This document shows positions 18,119 through 27,473 of a DNA stretch of 64,000 bases, one piece after another (the stretch's first letter is position 1; each line of letters starts with the position of its first letter). Source of the stretch: Myxococcales bacterium (GTDB lineage Bacteria; Myxococcota; Myxococcia; Myxococcales; JAKAPL01); the NCBI GenBank assembly GCA_021783235.1, contig JAJXUD010000003.1, positions 1 through 64,000 on the forward strand, in the 5' to 3' direction. The notes below the pieces were generated by a model. It searched no databases. It was not told the DNA's origin and worked only from the letters and a program-made list of their open reading frames with translations. Both the position numbers and the translations under genes were made by a program.

Positions 18119-19402
18119 TTGAGCAGGAAAGATCATCCCACCAATTTGGCGTGCTCCTTCTGCGGGAAGGGGCAGCGGGAGGTCCGCAAGCTGATCGCGG
18201 GCCCGACGGTCTACATCTGCGACGAGTGCATCCACCTCTGCAACGACATCATCGCCGAGGACAACGAGAAGGAGGAGACTCGGCCCCAGGTCCGGCTTCC
18301 CACCCCGCAAGAGATCAAGGCGTTCCTCGACGACTACGTCGTCGGCCAGGACCAGGCGAAGAAGGTTCTCTCCGTCGCGGTCTACAACCACTACAAGCGG
18401 ATCTACCCCCGTCGCACGTCCCAGCCTCGGCCGCGCCCTGGCGCGGTGCGGCAGCCGGTCGAGGAGATCGAGCTCGCGAAGAGCAACATTCTCCTGCTCG
18501 GTCCGACGGGATCCGGCAAGACGCTCCTCGCCCAGTCGCTCGCCCGCTTCCTCAACGTCCCATTCACCATCGCGGACGCCACGAGCCTCACCGAAGCCGG
18601 CTACGTCGGGGAGGACGTCGAGAACATCATCCAGAACCTGCTCCATGCGGCCGACTACGACGTCGAGAAGGCCTCGCGCGGCATCGTCTACATCGACGAG
18701 ATCGACAAGATCGCCCGCAAGGGCGACACGCCGTCCGTGACGCGCGACGTCGGCGGCGAGGGAGTCCAGCAGGCGCTGCTCAAGATCATCGAGGGGACCC
18801 GCGCAAACGTCACCCCCCGCGGCGGCAAGAAGTACAACCAGCAGGAGTACATCCAGGTCGACACCTCGAACGTCCTCTTCATCTGCGGGGGGGCCTTCCA
18901 CGGGCTCGAGCACACCATCCAGCGGCGCGTCGGGGTCAAGGCCCTCGGCTTCGGCGCGAAGGTCGAGAAGCAGGACGATCTGCGGATCGGCGAGCTGCTC
19001 TCGCGCGTCGAGCCGCAGGACCTCGTGAAGTTCGGGATGATCCCCGAGTTCGTCGGCCGGCTGCCGGTCATCGCGACGCTCTTCGATCTGACCGAGGACG
19101 ATCTCGTCACCATCCTCACCCAGCCGAAGAACGCCCTGGTCAAGCAGTACCAGCGGCTCTTCGAGCTCGAGAAGGTGAAGCTCTCGTTCACGAAGGAGGC
19201 CTTGCGCGCCATCGCTCACGAGGCCATGGCGCGCAACGCCGGGGCCCGCGGCCTGCGCGCCATCATCGAGGACGCGATGCTCGACATCATGTACGAGGTC
19301 CCCTTCAAGGAAGGCGTCAAGGAGTGCAAGATCACCGAGGGCGTGGTGGTCCGGCACGAAGAGCCGCTCCTCTACTTCGAGAAGGAAAAGAAGTCGGCCT
19401 GA
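18119..19402 (+). CDS. clpX: ClpX, AAA+ unfoldase of the ClpXP protease
   Basis: 427 residues, matching ClpX. The N-terminal zinc finger has two CxxC pairs (CSFCGKG and CDECIHLC). GPTGSGKT is Walker A, YIDEIDK Walker B, and EFVGRLP is characteristic. The ClpP-docking tripeptide reads LGF (in GVKALGFGA), within the accepted [LIV]-G-[FL] pattern. The start is TTG, preceded at the right distance by GGAGGG (18108-18113); a -10-like TATATT lies at 18083-18088. clpP and tig, the usual upstream partners, are not adjacent, so clpX stands alone here. Confidence 0.95.
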   Translation: MSRKDHPTNLACSFCGKGQREVRKLIAGPTVYICDECIHLCNDIIAEDNEKEETRPQVRLPTPQEIKAFLDDYVVGQDQAKKVLSVAVYNHYKRIYPRRTSQPRPRPGAVRQPVEEIELAKSNILLLGPTGSGKTLLAQSLARFLNVPFTIADATSLTEAGYVGEDVENIIQNLLHAADYDVEKASRGIVYIDEIDKIARKGDTPSVTRDVGGEGVQQALLKIIEGTRANVTPRGGKKYNQQEYIQVDTSNVLFICGGAFHGLEHTIQRRVGVKALGFGAKVEKQDDLRIGELLSRVEPQDLVKFGMIPEFVGRLPVIATLFDLTEDDLVTILTQPKNALVKQYQRLFELEKVKLSFTKEALRAIAHEAMARNAGARGLRAIIEDAMLDIMYEVPFKEGVKECKITEGVVVRHEEPLLYFEKEKKSA

Positions 19403-19486
19403 GTCTCGCCCAATCCCTCGCTTGGCGGTAGAATAGCCCCCGCGGTCCGGCCGTCTGATGGTCGTGAGCTTGCCGAGGGTGACGCC

Positions 19487-21481
19487 ATGCAGACACGCGG
19501 TCGGGTCGCTCGGGTCGTCGCTGTCCTCGCCGTTCTCGCCGTTCTGACGGCCGCTCCGGCGGCCCTCGCCCAGTACGATTCGGATTTCGACGAGGGGACT
19601 CCTGCCGCGGCGCAGGTGCCGCCGGATGCAGCGGACTTCCAGACGTTCCACGACGCGCTCGCGCCCTATGGCTCGTGGATCTACAGCCCGGAGTACGGAT
19701 GGGTCTGGGCGCCGAACGAGCCTCCGGGCTGGCGTCCCTACTCGGACGGCCAGTGGAGCTGGACCGCCTACGGCTGGACCTGGGTGGGCAACGAGCCCTG
19801 GGCCTGGGCGCCCTACCACTACGGACGCTGGGTCGTCCTCCCGGAGATCGGCTGGTGCTGGGTGCCGGGCTACACCTGGGGGCCCGCCTGGGTCTCGTGG
19901 CGGTATGGTGGCGACTACGTCGGCTGGACGCCGCTGCAGCCGGGTTGGGACTACGGAGGAGACTGGCTCGACAGCTACCCGGTCAATTACGACCAGTGGT
20001 GCTTCGTGCCCTCGGGCGGTTTCTACGGTGGTCCGGTCGGATCCTACCTCCTCGGGCCAGGGATGGTCGCGGGCGCCTGGGGGATGACGCGACCCGGCGG
20101 GGCCTTCTACCAGGGCGGCGCCACCTACGTCGGCCCGTCACAGGCCTGGGTCTCCCAGAGCGTCGGTCACCCTGTGGTTCCGGTGGCGATCCACCCGGTC
20201 GGATCGGTCACGCAGTGCGGGCAGCCGAGCGGCGGCCAGCTGAACGTGTTCGCCCCCACGTTCAACCATGCGCCGAGCCCCTTCAGAGGAGCGGGAGGCC
20301 AGGCTCCCTCGATCGTCCCGCCAAACCGGCCGGTGGGCGTCGGTCCGCTCGTCCCACCCTCCGCCGGCGGCTCGGCTGGGTTCCATGGACCGTTCGGCGG
20401 CGCGGGCGGGCTGGGCGGCGGGGGATTCTCGGGAGGCGGCGTACAGCGTCCGGGCGGCGGCTTCACGCCCTACCGTGGGCCGCTGCCGGGCGCGAGCGGC
20501 TGGGCGAACGGCAACCACTTCGGCGGTGGCGGCGCGGGCACGGCCAGCCCTTCGGCGGGCCTCGGCTGGAACGGCAACCGGCCTGGCGGAGGCTTCGGCA
20601 ACCAGTTCGGCCCCTCGGGACCGGCTGCGGGAGCGGGCGGGCTGGGAGGCCCCTCGGCGGGCCTCGGCTGGAACGGCAACCGGCCCGGCGAAGGCCTCGG
20701 CAACCACTTTGGTCCCTCGGGATCGGCCGCGGGAGCGGGCGGACTGGGAGGCCCCTCGGCGGGCCTCGGCTGGAACGGCAGCCGGCCCGGCGAAGGCTTC
20801 GGCAACCACTTTGGCCCCTCGGGATCGGCCGCGGGAGCGGGCGGGCCGGGAGCTCCCTCGGCGGGCCTCGGCTGGAGCGGAAACCAGCCGAACCGCGGCT
20901 TCGGCCAGCCATGGGGGGGTGGGGGCGGTGGAACGGTCAGCCCGGGCGGGCTCGGCGGGCAGCCCTGGCGAGGCCCGGTCGCCGGCGGGCAGCCGGGCTG
21001 GAACGCCCCTCACGGCCAGGGCGGGGGCGTACAGATGCCACCGCCTCGTCCCTACCACCCGAACGTGGGAACGGTCGATTTCCACGGCCGTGGTTACGGC
21101 GTCTCCAGTGGGCAAGGGGGCTTCCGCTCGCCGGGCGGTTGGCCGGTGAGCAGCTACCACGCGCCGGTCTCCACGAGCTATCAGCCGAGCTCCGGCGACG
21201 GCTACCACCCGTCATTTGGTGGCGGCGTCCACTCGAGCTTCGGCGGTGGCGGCTACCACTCCTCCTCGAGCTTTGGCGGAGGAGGGTTTCACCCGTCGTT
21301 TGGCGGCGGCTACCACCCGAGCTTCGGCGGCGGCGGCTACCACCCGTCGTTCGGCGGCGGCTACCATCCGAGCTTCGGCGGCGGCGGCTTCCACCCCTCC
21401 TCGAGCTTCAGCGGGGGAGGCTTTCATCCGTCCTTCCACTCGGGCGGTGGCTTCCGCGGCGGGGGCGGTCGGCGGCGCTGA
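19487..21481 (+). CDS. secreted YXWGXW-type (DUF6600-like) protein with Gly/His-rich repeat tail
   Basis: A 664-residue exported protein with signal peptide (VLAVLAVLTAAPAALAQ). Residues about 45-140 are packed with Trp/Tyr in the pattern typical of DUF6600 proteins (APYGSWIY, YGWVWAPN, WVGNEPWAWAPYHYGRW), with no known enzymatic role. The region near residues 355-475 carries tandem 34-residue repeats. The last 120 residues are a Gly/His/Tyr/Ser repeat (YHPSFGGG) ending in Arg. Such tails suggest a structural, adhesive or metal-binding surface protein. A GAGGGTG ribosome site precedes the ATG. Confidence 0.65.
   Translation: MQTRGRVARVVAVLAVLAVLTAAPAALAQYDSDFDEGTPAAAQVPPDAADFQTFHDALAPYGSWIYSPEYGWVWAPNEPPGWRPYSDGQWSWTAYGWTWVGNEPWAWAPYHYGRWVVLPEIGWCWVPGYTWGPAWVSWRYGGDYVGWTPLQPGWDYGGDWLDSYPVNYDQWCFVPSGGFYGGPVGSYLLGPGMVAGAWGMTRPGGAFYQGGATYVGPSQAWVSQSVGHPVVPVAIHPVGSVTQCGQPSGGQLNVFAPTFNHAPSPFRGAGGQAPSIVPPNRPVGVGPLVPPSAGGSAGFHGPFGGAGGLGGGGFSGGGVQRPGGGFTPYRGPLPGASGWANGNHFGGGGAGTASPSAGLGWNGNRPGGGFGNQFGPSGPAAGAGGLGGPSAGLGWNGNRPGEGLGNHFGPSGSAAGAGGLGGPSAGLGWNGSRPGEGFGNHFGPSGSAAGAGGPGAPSAGLGWSGNQPNRGFGQPWGGGGGGTVSPGGLGGQPWRGPVAGGQPGWNAPHGQGGGVQMPPPRPYHPNVGTVDFHGRGYGVSSGQGGFRSPGGWPVSSYHAPVSTSYQPSSGDGYHPSFGGGVHSSFGGGGYHSSSSFGGGGFHPSFGGGYHPSFGGGGYHPSFGGGYHPSFGGGGFHPSSSFSGGGFHPSFHSGGGFRGGGGRRR
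20547..20910 (+). repeat. 102-bp tandem repeat within the YXWGXW protein gene
   Basis: Copies begin at 20547, 20649, 20751 and 20853 (the last one partial), spaced by exactly 102 bases, encoding 34-residue units of the form PSAGLGWNGNRPG...FG. Copies 2 and 3 are nearly identical, implying recent expansion. Confidence 0.85.
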
Positions 21482-21502
21482 ACGGCTCCACCGACGACGC
21501 GC

Positions 21503-23020
21503 TCAGCTCTGGGTCACGCGAATGGTCGTCTTCATCTGGCGGCCGGTCGCGGGGTCTTGCGCGCTCATGGTGAGGATGCCCTCGACGCTCACGTCGAAGG
21601 TGACCTGCACCTGGGCCGCTCCCCTGGGCCCCGTCTTGATGCCCGAGAAGAGGAAGTCGCCGAGGAGCTCGTTCTCGGTCACGTCGTCGTGATCGCCCTG
21701 GTAGATGCGCATCGCGAGCTCGGTCTGCCCGTCGAAGCTCGTCGTGGCGGTGATGGCCTTGGCGTTCGGGATGGCCGCGTTGCGTTGGAACACCACGTGG
21801 AACTTGCCGTCGGCCTTCTCGATGCCGATGGCCATCGGGATGACGTCCAGGAGCTGGAGCTTGAGGCTGGTGTTGGTCTCGAGGGAGTGGGCGTAGAGGG
21901 CGGCGCCGATGGCCACGGCCTCGTCGGGGTGGACGCCCTTCGAGGGCGGTTTGCCGAAGAACTTCGTGAGCCGCTCCTGCACGACGGGCATGCGCGTCTG
22001 GCCGCCGACGAGCATCACCTCTTCGATGTCCTTCGTCGCGAGTCCGGCGTCCGCGAGGACCCGGTGCACGACCTCGATGGTCCGGTCGACGAGCTTCGAC
22101 GTCAGCTGCTCGAGCAGCTTGCGCGTGAAGGTCATCTCGATGTTGAGCGGCTGCCCCTGTGGGGTCATCGAGACGAACGGGATGTGGAAGGGGGCCTCGA
22201 TGCGCGCCGACAGGTCGATCTTCGTCCGTTCGGCGAGATCCTTGATGCGCTGCATCGCCACCGGGTCGGTCGACAGATCGATGCCGTGCTTCTGCTTGAA
22301 GTCCTCGATGACGTGCAGAATCATCGCGTTGTCGAAGTCGATGCCGCCGAGGAAGATGTCGCCGCCGGTGGCCTTCACCTCGAAGACGCGGTCGCGGATC
22401 TCGATGATCGAGACGTCGAACGTCCCGCCGCCGAGGTCGTAGATGATGACCCGCTCGTTCAGATTCTTGCCGACCCCGTAGGCGAGGGATGCGCTCGTCG
22501 GCTCGTTGATGATCCGGACCACCTCGAGGCCGATGAGCTTGCCAGCGTCCTTGACGGCTTGCCGCTGCCGATCGGTGAAGTAGGCCGGAACCGTGACGAC
22601 GGCGCGGTCGACCTTCTGCTGCAAGTAGTCCTGGGCGACGTCGCGAATCTTGTTCAGGATCCGGGACGAGATCTCCGCCATCGCGAGCTTCTGCTTGCCC
22701 ACCTTGATGACGACGTCGTTCTTGGTGCCCTCGTCCATCTCGTAGGCGACCACCTTCTTCATGGTGTCGACCACGTCGGACTTGAAGGTTCTCCCGATGA
22801 GCCGCTTCGCCGCGTAGACGGTGTTCCGCGGGTTCAGCTGCCACTGCCGCTTGGCCTCGTGGCCGATGAGTTCGCGGCCTTTGTCGTCGATCGCGAAGAT
22901 CGACGGGATCGTGAAGTCGCCGCCCTTGTACGGGATGAGCTTGACCTGGCCGTTGGCCTCGACCACGGCGGCGCACGAGTTCGTCGTCCCTAGGTCGATG
23001 CCGATGATGGGTGCGGGCAT
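21503..23020 (-). CDS. DnaK-like Hsp70 paralogue lacking the lid domain
   Basis: 505 residues. The ATPase domain is complete: IGIDLGTTNS at the start, VPAYFTDRQRQA, YDLGGGTFDVS and VGGQTRMP. The beta substrate-binding domain follows (LLDVIPMAIGIE onward), and the protein stops right after it (TTIRVTQS). The helical lid and the EEVD-like tail found in full-length DnaK of about 610-640 residues are missing. SAYFTDRQR keeps the Hsp70 hinge. It is probably a specialised chaperone with weaker substrate trapping; Myxococcota often carry several DnaK paralogues. No dnaJ or grpE is adjacent. The ATG has a strong ribosome site (GAGGAG). Confidence 0.88.
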   Translation of the reverse strand: MPAPIIGIDLGTTNSCAAVVEANGQVKLIPYKGGDFTIPSIFAIDDKGRELIGHEAKRQWQLNPRNTVYAAKRLIGRTFKSDVVDTMKKVVAYEMDEGTKNDVVIKVGKQKLAMAEISSRILNKIRDVAQDYLQQKVDRAVVTVPAYFTDRQRQAVKDAGKLIGLEVVRIINEPTSASLAYGVGKNLNERVIIYDLGGGTFDVSIIEIRDRVFEVKATGGDIFLGGIDFDNAMILHVIEDFKQKHGIDLSTDPVAMQRIKDLAERTKIDLSARIEAPFHIPFVSMTPQGQPLNIEMTFTRKLLEQLTSKLVDRTIEVVHRVLADAGLATKDIEEVMLVGGQTRMPVVQERLTKFFGKPPSKGVHPDEAVAIGAALYAHSLETNTSLKLQLLDVIPMAIGIEKADGKFHVVFQRNAAIPNAKAITATTSFDGQTELAMRIYQGDHDDVTENELLGDFLFSGIKTGPRGAAQVQVTFDVSVEGILTMSAQDPATGRQMKTTIRVTQS

Positions 23021-23139
23021 GGCTCCTCGTTCCCCCTGAGCGAGAAAATGATCCAGGACAGTAGTACCTCAGTTTCAGCCGCTCGCCAACTGGCCGGCCA
23101 AATCGCCTTCGTGACGGAGCGCGGTCGCGGGCAGGTGGC

Positions 23140-23169
23140 TTGTGGCGGACGATCCGGGCATGCTAGAGA
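23140..23169 (+). promoter_or_regulatory. candidate promoter of prkA
   Basis: TTGTGG (23140-23145) and TAGAGA (23164-23169), 18 bases apart, with a TG dinucleotide one base before the -10 (extended -10). The predicted transcript would start near 23176, leaving a leader of about 35 bases that contains GGAG just before the TTG at 23211. This supports the TTG as start over the upstream GTG (23142) and ATG (23160). Confidence 0.45.
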
Positions 23170-23210
23170 AAATTCAACCTTGCGCGAGGCGCGCGCACCC
23201 CGGAGAAAGC

Positions 23211-25490
23211 TTGGAAGCCAGGCGTTTCCTCAGCTCGTTGGGCTCGGACGTCAAGGACAACTTCGTCCAGAGCCGTACCATCCTGTCGTTCGAGCAGTAC
23301 CTCGACCTCGTGGCGCAGGAGCCGATGCGGCACGCGCGCAACGCCGCCCAGTACCTGCGCGACGTCTTCGACCACTACGGTTTCGACGACCTCGAGACGC
23401 CGGTCGGCCGGCTGCGCCGCTTCCGGCTCTTCGACTGTCCCTTCTCCGACGGGGAAGGGCGGGTCGCCGGCCAGGAGGAGGTCCAGGCCTCCATCTACCG
23501 GATCCTCGGCAACTTCGTCCGGACGGGCCGGATCGACAAGCTGGTCCTGCTCCACGGTCCGAACGGCTCGGCGAAGTCGAGCCTCGTCGCCGCCATCCAG
23601 GGAGCCGTCGAGGCCTACAGCCAGAAGCCCGAAGGGGCGCTCTACCGCTTCAACTGGGTCTTCCCGAGCGAGAAGCTCTCGAAGGGCTCGATCGGCTTCG
23701 GAGACCGGCTCCCGGGCGAGCCCGCTGGCGAGGTCCCCTCCTTCGCCCACCTGGAGGGCCAGGCCATCGACGCGCGCCTCTCGTGCGACGTGAAGGACCA
23801 CCCGCTCTTTCTCTTGCCGCGTCCCGAACGGAGGCGGCTCCTCGAGAAGCTGCTCGGGCCGGGCGCGCTGCGAGGGGCGGGCGACGCGGGGAAGCGTCCC
23901 GCGGGCCAGGTCGAGGGCTTCCTCCTCTCCGACTACCTGCAGAGCGGCGATCTCTGCCAGAAGTGCCGGCAGATCTACCAGGCGCTGCTCGGCGCCTACC
24001 AGGGCGACTACCTGCGCGTCCTGCGCCACGTCCAGGTGGAGCGGTTCCACGCCTCGCCGCGCTACCAGGTGGCGCTCTCGACCATCGAGCCGCAGCTCTC
24101 GGTCGACGCCTCGTTCCGGCAGGTCACCGCCGACCGGAGCCACGGGAGCCTGCCACCCGCGCTGCAGAGCGTCTCGCTCTTCGAACCGTCGGGGCCGCTC
24201 GTCTCGGGTAACCGCGGCGTCGTCGCCTACAGCGATCTGCTCAAGCGGCCGCTCGAGCACTTCAAGTACCTGCTCGGACTCTCCGAGACCGCGCAGGTGT
24301 CGCTCGATCACTTCAGCCTCTACCTCGATACCGTCCTCCTCGCGTCCTCGAACGAGAAGCACCTCGCCGCGTTCAAGGAGACGCCCGACTTCGCGAGCTT
24401 CAAGGGTCGGATCGAGCTGGTGCGGGTGCCCTACCTCCGCCGCCGGCGCCTCGAGCAGGAGATCTACGACCAGCAGCTCGCGCGCTCGAGCCCAGGCCGC
24501 CACGTCGCGCCGCACGCGACCGAGGTGGCGGCCACCTGGGGCGTCCTGACACGGCTCAAGAAGCCGATTCCGGAGCGTTACGGGGGCGATCTGCGGGACG
24601 TCGTCGACGATCTCTCGCCGATCGAGAAGCTCGAGCTCTACGACGACGGCGAGGCCCCGGACCGGCTCGCGACCACCCAGGCGAAGGAGCTGCGCAAGAG
24701 CGCCGAGGCGATCTGGCGCGAGAGCGACGCCTACCCGAACTACGAGGGGCGCGCCGGCGCGAGCCCGCGCGAGCTCAAGACGGCGATCTCGAACGCGCTG
24801 CAGCACCCGGCGTACAAGTGCCTCACCCCGCAGGCGGTGCTCGAAGAGGTCGCCGCCATCTGCCGCGACAAGTCGGTCTACGACTTCCTCCAGCAGGAGG
24901 TGGTGGACGGCTTCCACGACCACGAGGAGTTCGTGCGGGTCGCGGAGCAGCGGATCCTCGCGGCGGTGGACGACGAGATCCGCGATTCGATGGGCCTCGT
25001 CAGCGAGGCGCAGTACCGGGAGCTCTTCGAGCGCTACGTGCTCCACGTCTCGAACTGGGTGAAGGGCGAGAAGCTTCGCAACCGGGTGACGGGCGAGTTC
25101 GAGCCGCCGGACGAGGCGCGGATGGCGGATCTCGAGGGGATCGTGATGCCGGAGGACGAGGACCGCGGCGACTTCCGGCGCGGGCTCATCGCCGCCATCG
25201 GCGCCTTCCGGCTCGACCACCCGGGCAGCGAGGCCATCGAGTACGCCCGCATCTTCCCCGACCAGTTCCGGCGGCTGCGCGATCACTACTTCGAGGAGCA
25301 CGAGAAGCTGCTCCGGCGGAACAAGGAAAACGTCCTCAAGTACCTCGCGGGCGATCGCTCCGGCATGTCGCCGCGCGAGGTGGCGCAGGTCGAGAAGATG
25401 CTCGCGACGATGACCGAGCGCTACGGCTACTGCCAGGAGTGCGCCAAGGACGCGATCCTCTTCCTGCTTCGCAAGCGCTACGCCGACTGA
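23211..25490 (+). CDS. prkA: PrkA-family AAA/serine protein kinase
   Basis: From the TTG at 23211 the product has 759 residues and begins EARRFLSSLGSDVKDNF, as PrkA proteins do. CGGAG five bases before the TTG is the ribosome site; in-frame GTG (23142) and ATG (23160) are alternatives. Walker A is HGPNGSAKSS. The C-terminal part (VLKYLAGDRSGMSPREV and nearby) matches the PrkA C-terminal kinase-like domain. PrkA (YeaG) has been reported as a protein kinase and as an AAA protease in stress and stationary phase. The usual partners, a DUF444 VWA protein and a SpoVR protein, are not next to it. Confidence 0.88.
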   Translation: MEARRFLSSLGSDVKDNFVQSRTILSFEQYLDLVAQEPMRHARNAAQYLRDVFDHYGFDDLETPVGRLRRFRLFDCPFSDGEGRVAGQEEVQASIYRILGNFVRTGRIDKLVLLHGPNGSAKSSLVAAIQGAVEAYSQKPEGALYRFNWVFPSEKLSKGSIGFGDRLPGEPAGEVPSFAHLEGQAIDARLSCDVKDHPLFLLPRPERRRLLEKLLGPGALRGAGDAGKRPAGQVEGFLLSDYLQSGDLCQKCRQIYQALLGAYQGDYLRVLRHVQVERFHASPRYQVALSTIEPQLSVDASFRQVTADRSHGSLPPALQSVSLFEPSGPLVSGNRGVVAYSDLLKRPLEHFKYLLGLSETAQVSLDHFSLYLDTVLLASSNEKHLAAFKETPDFASFKGRIELVRVPYLRRRRLEQEIYDQQLARSSPGRHVAPHATEVAATWGVLTRLKKPIPERYGGDLRDVVDDLSPIEKLELYDDGEAPDRLATTQAKELRKSAEAIWRESDAYPNYEGRAGASPRELKTAISNALQHPAYKCLTPQAVLEEVAAICRDKSVYDFLQQEVVDGFHDHEEFVRVAEQRILAAVDDEIRDSMGLVSEAQYRELFERYVLHVSNWVKGEKLRNRVTGEFEPPDEARMADLEGIVMPEDEDRGDFRRGLIAAIGAFRLDHPGSEAIEYARIFPDQFRRLRDHYFEEHEKLLRRNKENVLKYLAGDRSGMSPREVAQVEKMLATMTERYGYCQECAKDAILFLLRKRYAD

Positions 25491-25595
25491 CGGGGCGGCG
25501 CGGCCCCGGGCGCGGAATCTCTTGCGCCCGTGGCTGTTGGGGGGGAACGGGTGCACGAGCTGAAGAGCCCCCCACTCTCGTCCTGGAGGTCGCCC

Positions 25596-26438
25596 TTGTC
25601 CCGCCGCCGCACCGCCCGCCGCGCCACGGTCCTCGCCCTCGGCGCCAGCCTCGGCCTGATGGCCGCCTGCGCGGCCCCGCGGGCCACCGGCGGCCTCGCG
25701 ACCGGCGGCTCGCCCGGTCACTCGGAGGCCGTGCGCCGCGCGCTGCCGACCAGCGTGCGGGTCCACGTCCTCGCCCAGGGAAAGCTCGCGCGGACGGCCT
25801 CGGGAGTCTGCCTGCTCGGCGACGCCGGGGCCCGGCGGAGCTTCGTGCTGACGAACGAGCACGTGGTCGAGCGGGGGGAGCTGCCGGCCGCGCCCAGCTT
25901 CGCGGTGGTGGTCGAGGAGCCCCGCGGCGGCTCGCGCGAGCTTCCGGCGCGCGTCGTCGCGCAGGGCTCGGTGCCGAACGAGGATCTGGCGCTGCTCGAG
26001 GTCGACGGGGTCGCCTTGCCGGCCGCACGGCTCGCCGAGGCCGATTCGCCCGAGGTGGGGGACGACGTGGTGGTCGTGGGTGCGCCCTTCGGCCGAAACC
26101 TGACGGTCTCGAGCGGCCTCGTCTCGTCGCTCGATTGGGGTGGTGAGGGGCGGGGTCGCCAGCAGGTTTCGCTCAAGACCGACGCGCCCATCGGCTACGG
26201 CACGAGCGGCGGCGGAATCTTCCGCGTCGGCGACGGCCGGCTGCTCGGCGTCATCGAGGGGTACCGGACGGCGCGCGTCGAGTTCCCCGTGCAGAGGGAG
26301 ACGTACGGCTTCGACGTCCCCATGCCGGGGGAGACCTTCGCCGCGCCGGCCGCCAAGATCCGCCGCTTCCTCTTCGTCCACGGCCTGACCGCGATCCTCG
26401 AGGGCCGCGACCCCGCCAAGGTCGCGACCAGCCGCTGA
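25596..26438 (+). CDS. trypsin-like serine protease lipoprotein
   Basis: A perfect GGAGGT (25585-25590) stands five bases before a TTG at 25596, which I take as the start; the product has 280 residues. A lipobox (LGLMAAC) follows basic residues. The trypsin/HtrA-type triad is visible: His in LTNEHVV, Asp in NEDLALLEV, and Ser in GYGTSGGGIF. No PDZ domain follows, unlike DegP. It is probably a membrane-anchored periplasmic protease. An in-frame upstream start at 25530 exists but has no better ribosome site. Confidence 0.8.
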   Translation: MSRRRTARRATVLALGASLGLMAACAAPRATGGLATGGSPGHSEAVRRALPTSVRVHVLAQGKLARTASGVCLLGDAGARRSFVLTNEHVVERGELPAAPSFAVVVEEPRGGSRELPARVVAQGSVPNEDLALLEVDGVALPAARLAEADSPEVGDDVVVVGAPFGRNLTVSSGLVSSLDWGGEGRGRQQVSLKTDAPIGYGTSGGGIFRVGDGRLLGVIEGYRTARVEFPVQRETYGFDVPMPGETFAAPAAKIRRFLFVHGLTAILEGRDPAKVATSR

Positions 26439-26443
26439 TCGCT

Positions 26444-26887
26444 TCAGCGCCCGGGCGTTCGCGCGTCGAGGTGGTCGGCGATCACCGTCGAGCGCTCCTG
26501 CGTAAAGCTCGCCTCGACGTTCATTCCAGGCCTGAGCTCCCGGAAGCTCGCCTTCCTGCCGTTCAGGGTCACCCGGGTCACGGGGCCCACGAACATCGTC
26601 ACGGCCGCGAACGGACCCGCGAGCGGCTTGCCCCCGACTTCGATCTTGTTCGCGGTGACGTCCAGCACCTTGCCGCGGATGACGCCGATGCGCGGGGTGT
26701 GGGCGAGGGGCATGGTCTCCGGCTGCCGCTCCTGGAACGAGTGGAGCGGCTCGGCGTTCGTCGTGGCAAACGGCGCCTCGGACGTGGCGGGTGGAAGGTG
26801 GCTCGTGGTGCCGGCCTCGTCCCGGCCGTGGGCGCAGCCCGCGGCCGAGAGAAAGGCCGCAGACGCGAGGGCGACGAAGCGCTTCAT
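26444..26887 (-). CDS. small lipoprotein, function unknown
   Basis: 147 residues from the ATG at 26887, which has an excellent GGAGGAGG ribosome site. The signal ends in a lipobox (AAFLSAAGC). The C-terminal half is a small beta-rich domain with paired short strands (VIRGKVLDVTANKIEVGG, then MNVEASFTQERS), resembling an OB-like or DUF5666-type fold. It converges with the protease gene, 5 bases away. No function is known. Confidence 0.65.
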   Translation of the reverse strand: MKRFVALASAAFLSAAGCAHGRDEAGTTSHLPPATSEAPFATTNAEPLHSFQERQPETMPLAHTPRIGVIRGKVLDVTANKIEVGGKPLAGPFAAVTMFVGPVTRVTLNGRKASFRELRPGMNVEASFTQERSTVIADHLDARTPGR

Positions 26888-27032
26888 GGGTGGTCTCCTC
26901 CTCCAGAAAGGTGAGCACTCGACCCGGCCTGGGCCAGCCGGGCCGCGCCGCGGCGTGGCGCTCACGTCCGCGGCCGGCGCCCCGGCGGTCACGGGAATGG
27001 GCTGTCGGGGCCGGGTGGTAGGAGTCGGGGCC

Positions 27033-27458
27033 ATGCACGCGCGCTCGGATTGGGACACCTACTTCATGGAGATCGCCCGCGTGGTCGCTTCGCGGGCCAC
27101 CTGCGACCGCAAGCACGTGGGCGCGGTGCTCGTGCGGGACCGGACCATCCTCTCCACCGGCTACAACGGGAGCATCCGCGGAATGCCCCACTGCGACGAG
27201 GTCGGGCACCTGATGGAGGGAGGCCACTGCGTCGCGACGATCCACGCCGAGGCGAACGCCATCCTCCAGGCGGCCCGCAACGGGGTCCGGATCGGCGAGG
27301 CGGACTGCTACATCACCGCGAGCCCCTGCTGGCCCTGCTTCAAGCTGCTCGCGAACGCGGGGATCCAGCGGATCGTCTACGGCGAGTTCTACCGCGACGA
27401 CCGGATCTTCTCGGTGGCCGAGAAGCTCGGGATCGCCCTCGTCGGCCCCACCGCCTGA
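27033..27458 (+). CDS. dCMP deaminase-like zinc cytidine/deoxycytidylate deaminase
   Basis: 141 residues from the ATG at 27033, with AGGAG at 27020-27024. The zinc site is complete: HAEANAI (His ligand plus proton-shuttling Glu) and PCWPC (two Cys ligands). GSIRGMPHCDEVGH is the ComEB/dCMP deaminase signature. It deaminates dCMP to dUMP for dTMP synthesis. A deoxynucleoside kinase lies 3 kb downstream, so deoxynucleotide salvage genes occur nearby but not in one operon. Confidence 0.88.
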   Translation: MHARSDWDTYFMEIARVVASRATCDRKHVGAVLVRDRTILSTGYNGSIRGMPHCDEVGHLMEGGHCVATIHAEANAILQAARNGVRIGEADCYITASPCWPCFKLLANAGIQRIVYGEFYRDDRIFSVAEKLGIALVGPTA

Positions 27459-27473
27459 CCCCGCGGCCGTCGG

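Noticed and set aside
19040-19402. ClpX unable to bind ClpP because the docking loop is not IGF
   Set aside because: The loop reads LGF, which is within the accepted [LIV]-G-[FL] tripeptide.
25491-25595. Upstream start of the protease gene at 25530
   Set aside because: The TTG at 25596 has a perfect GGAGGT at the right distance and a normal lipoprotein signal, so the 22 extra codons are unlikely to be translated.
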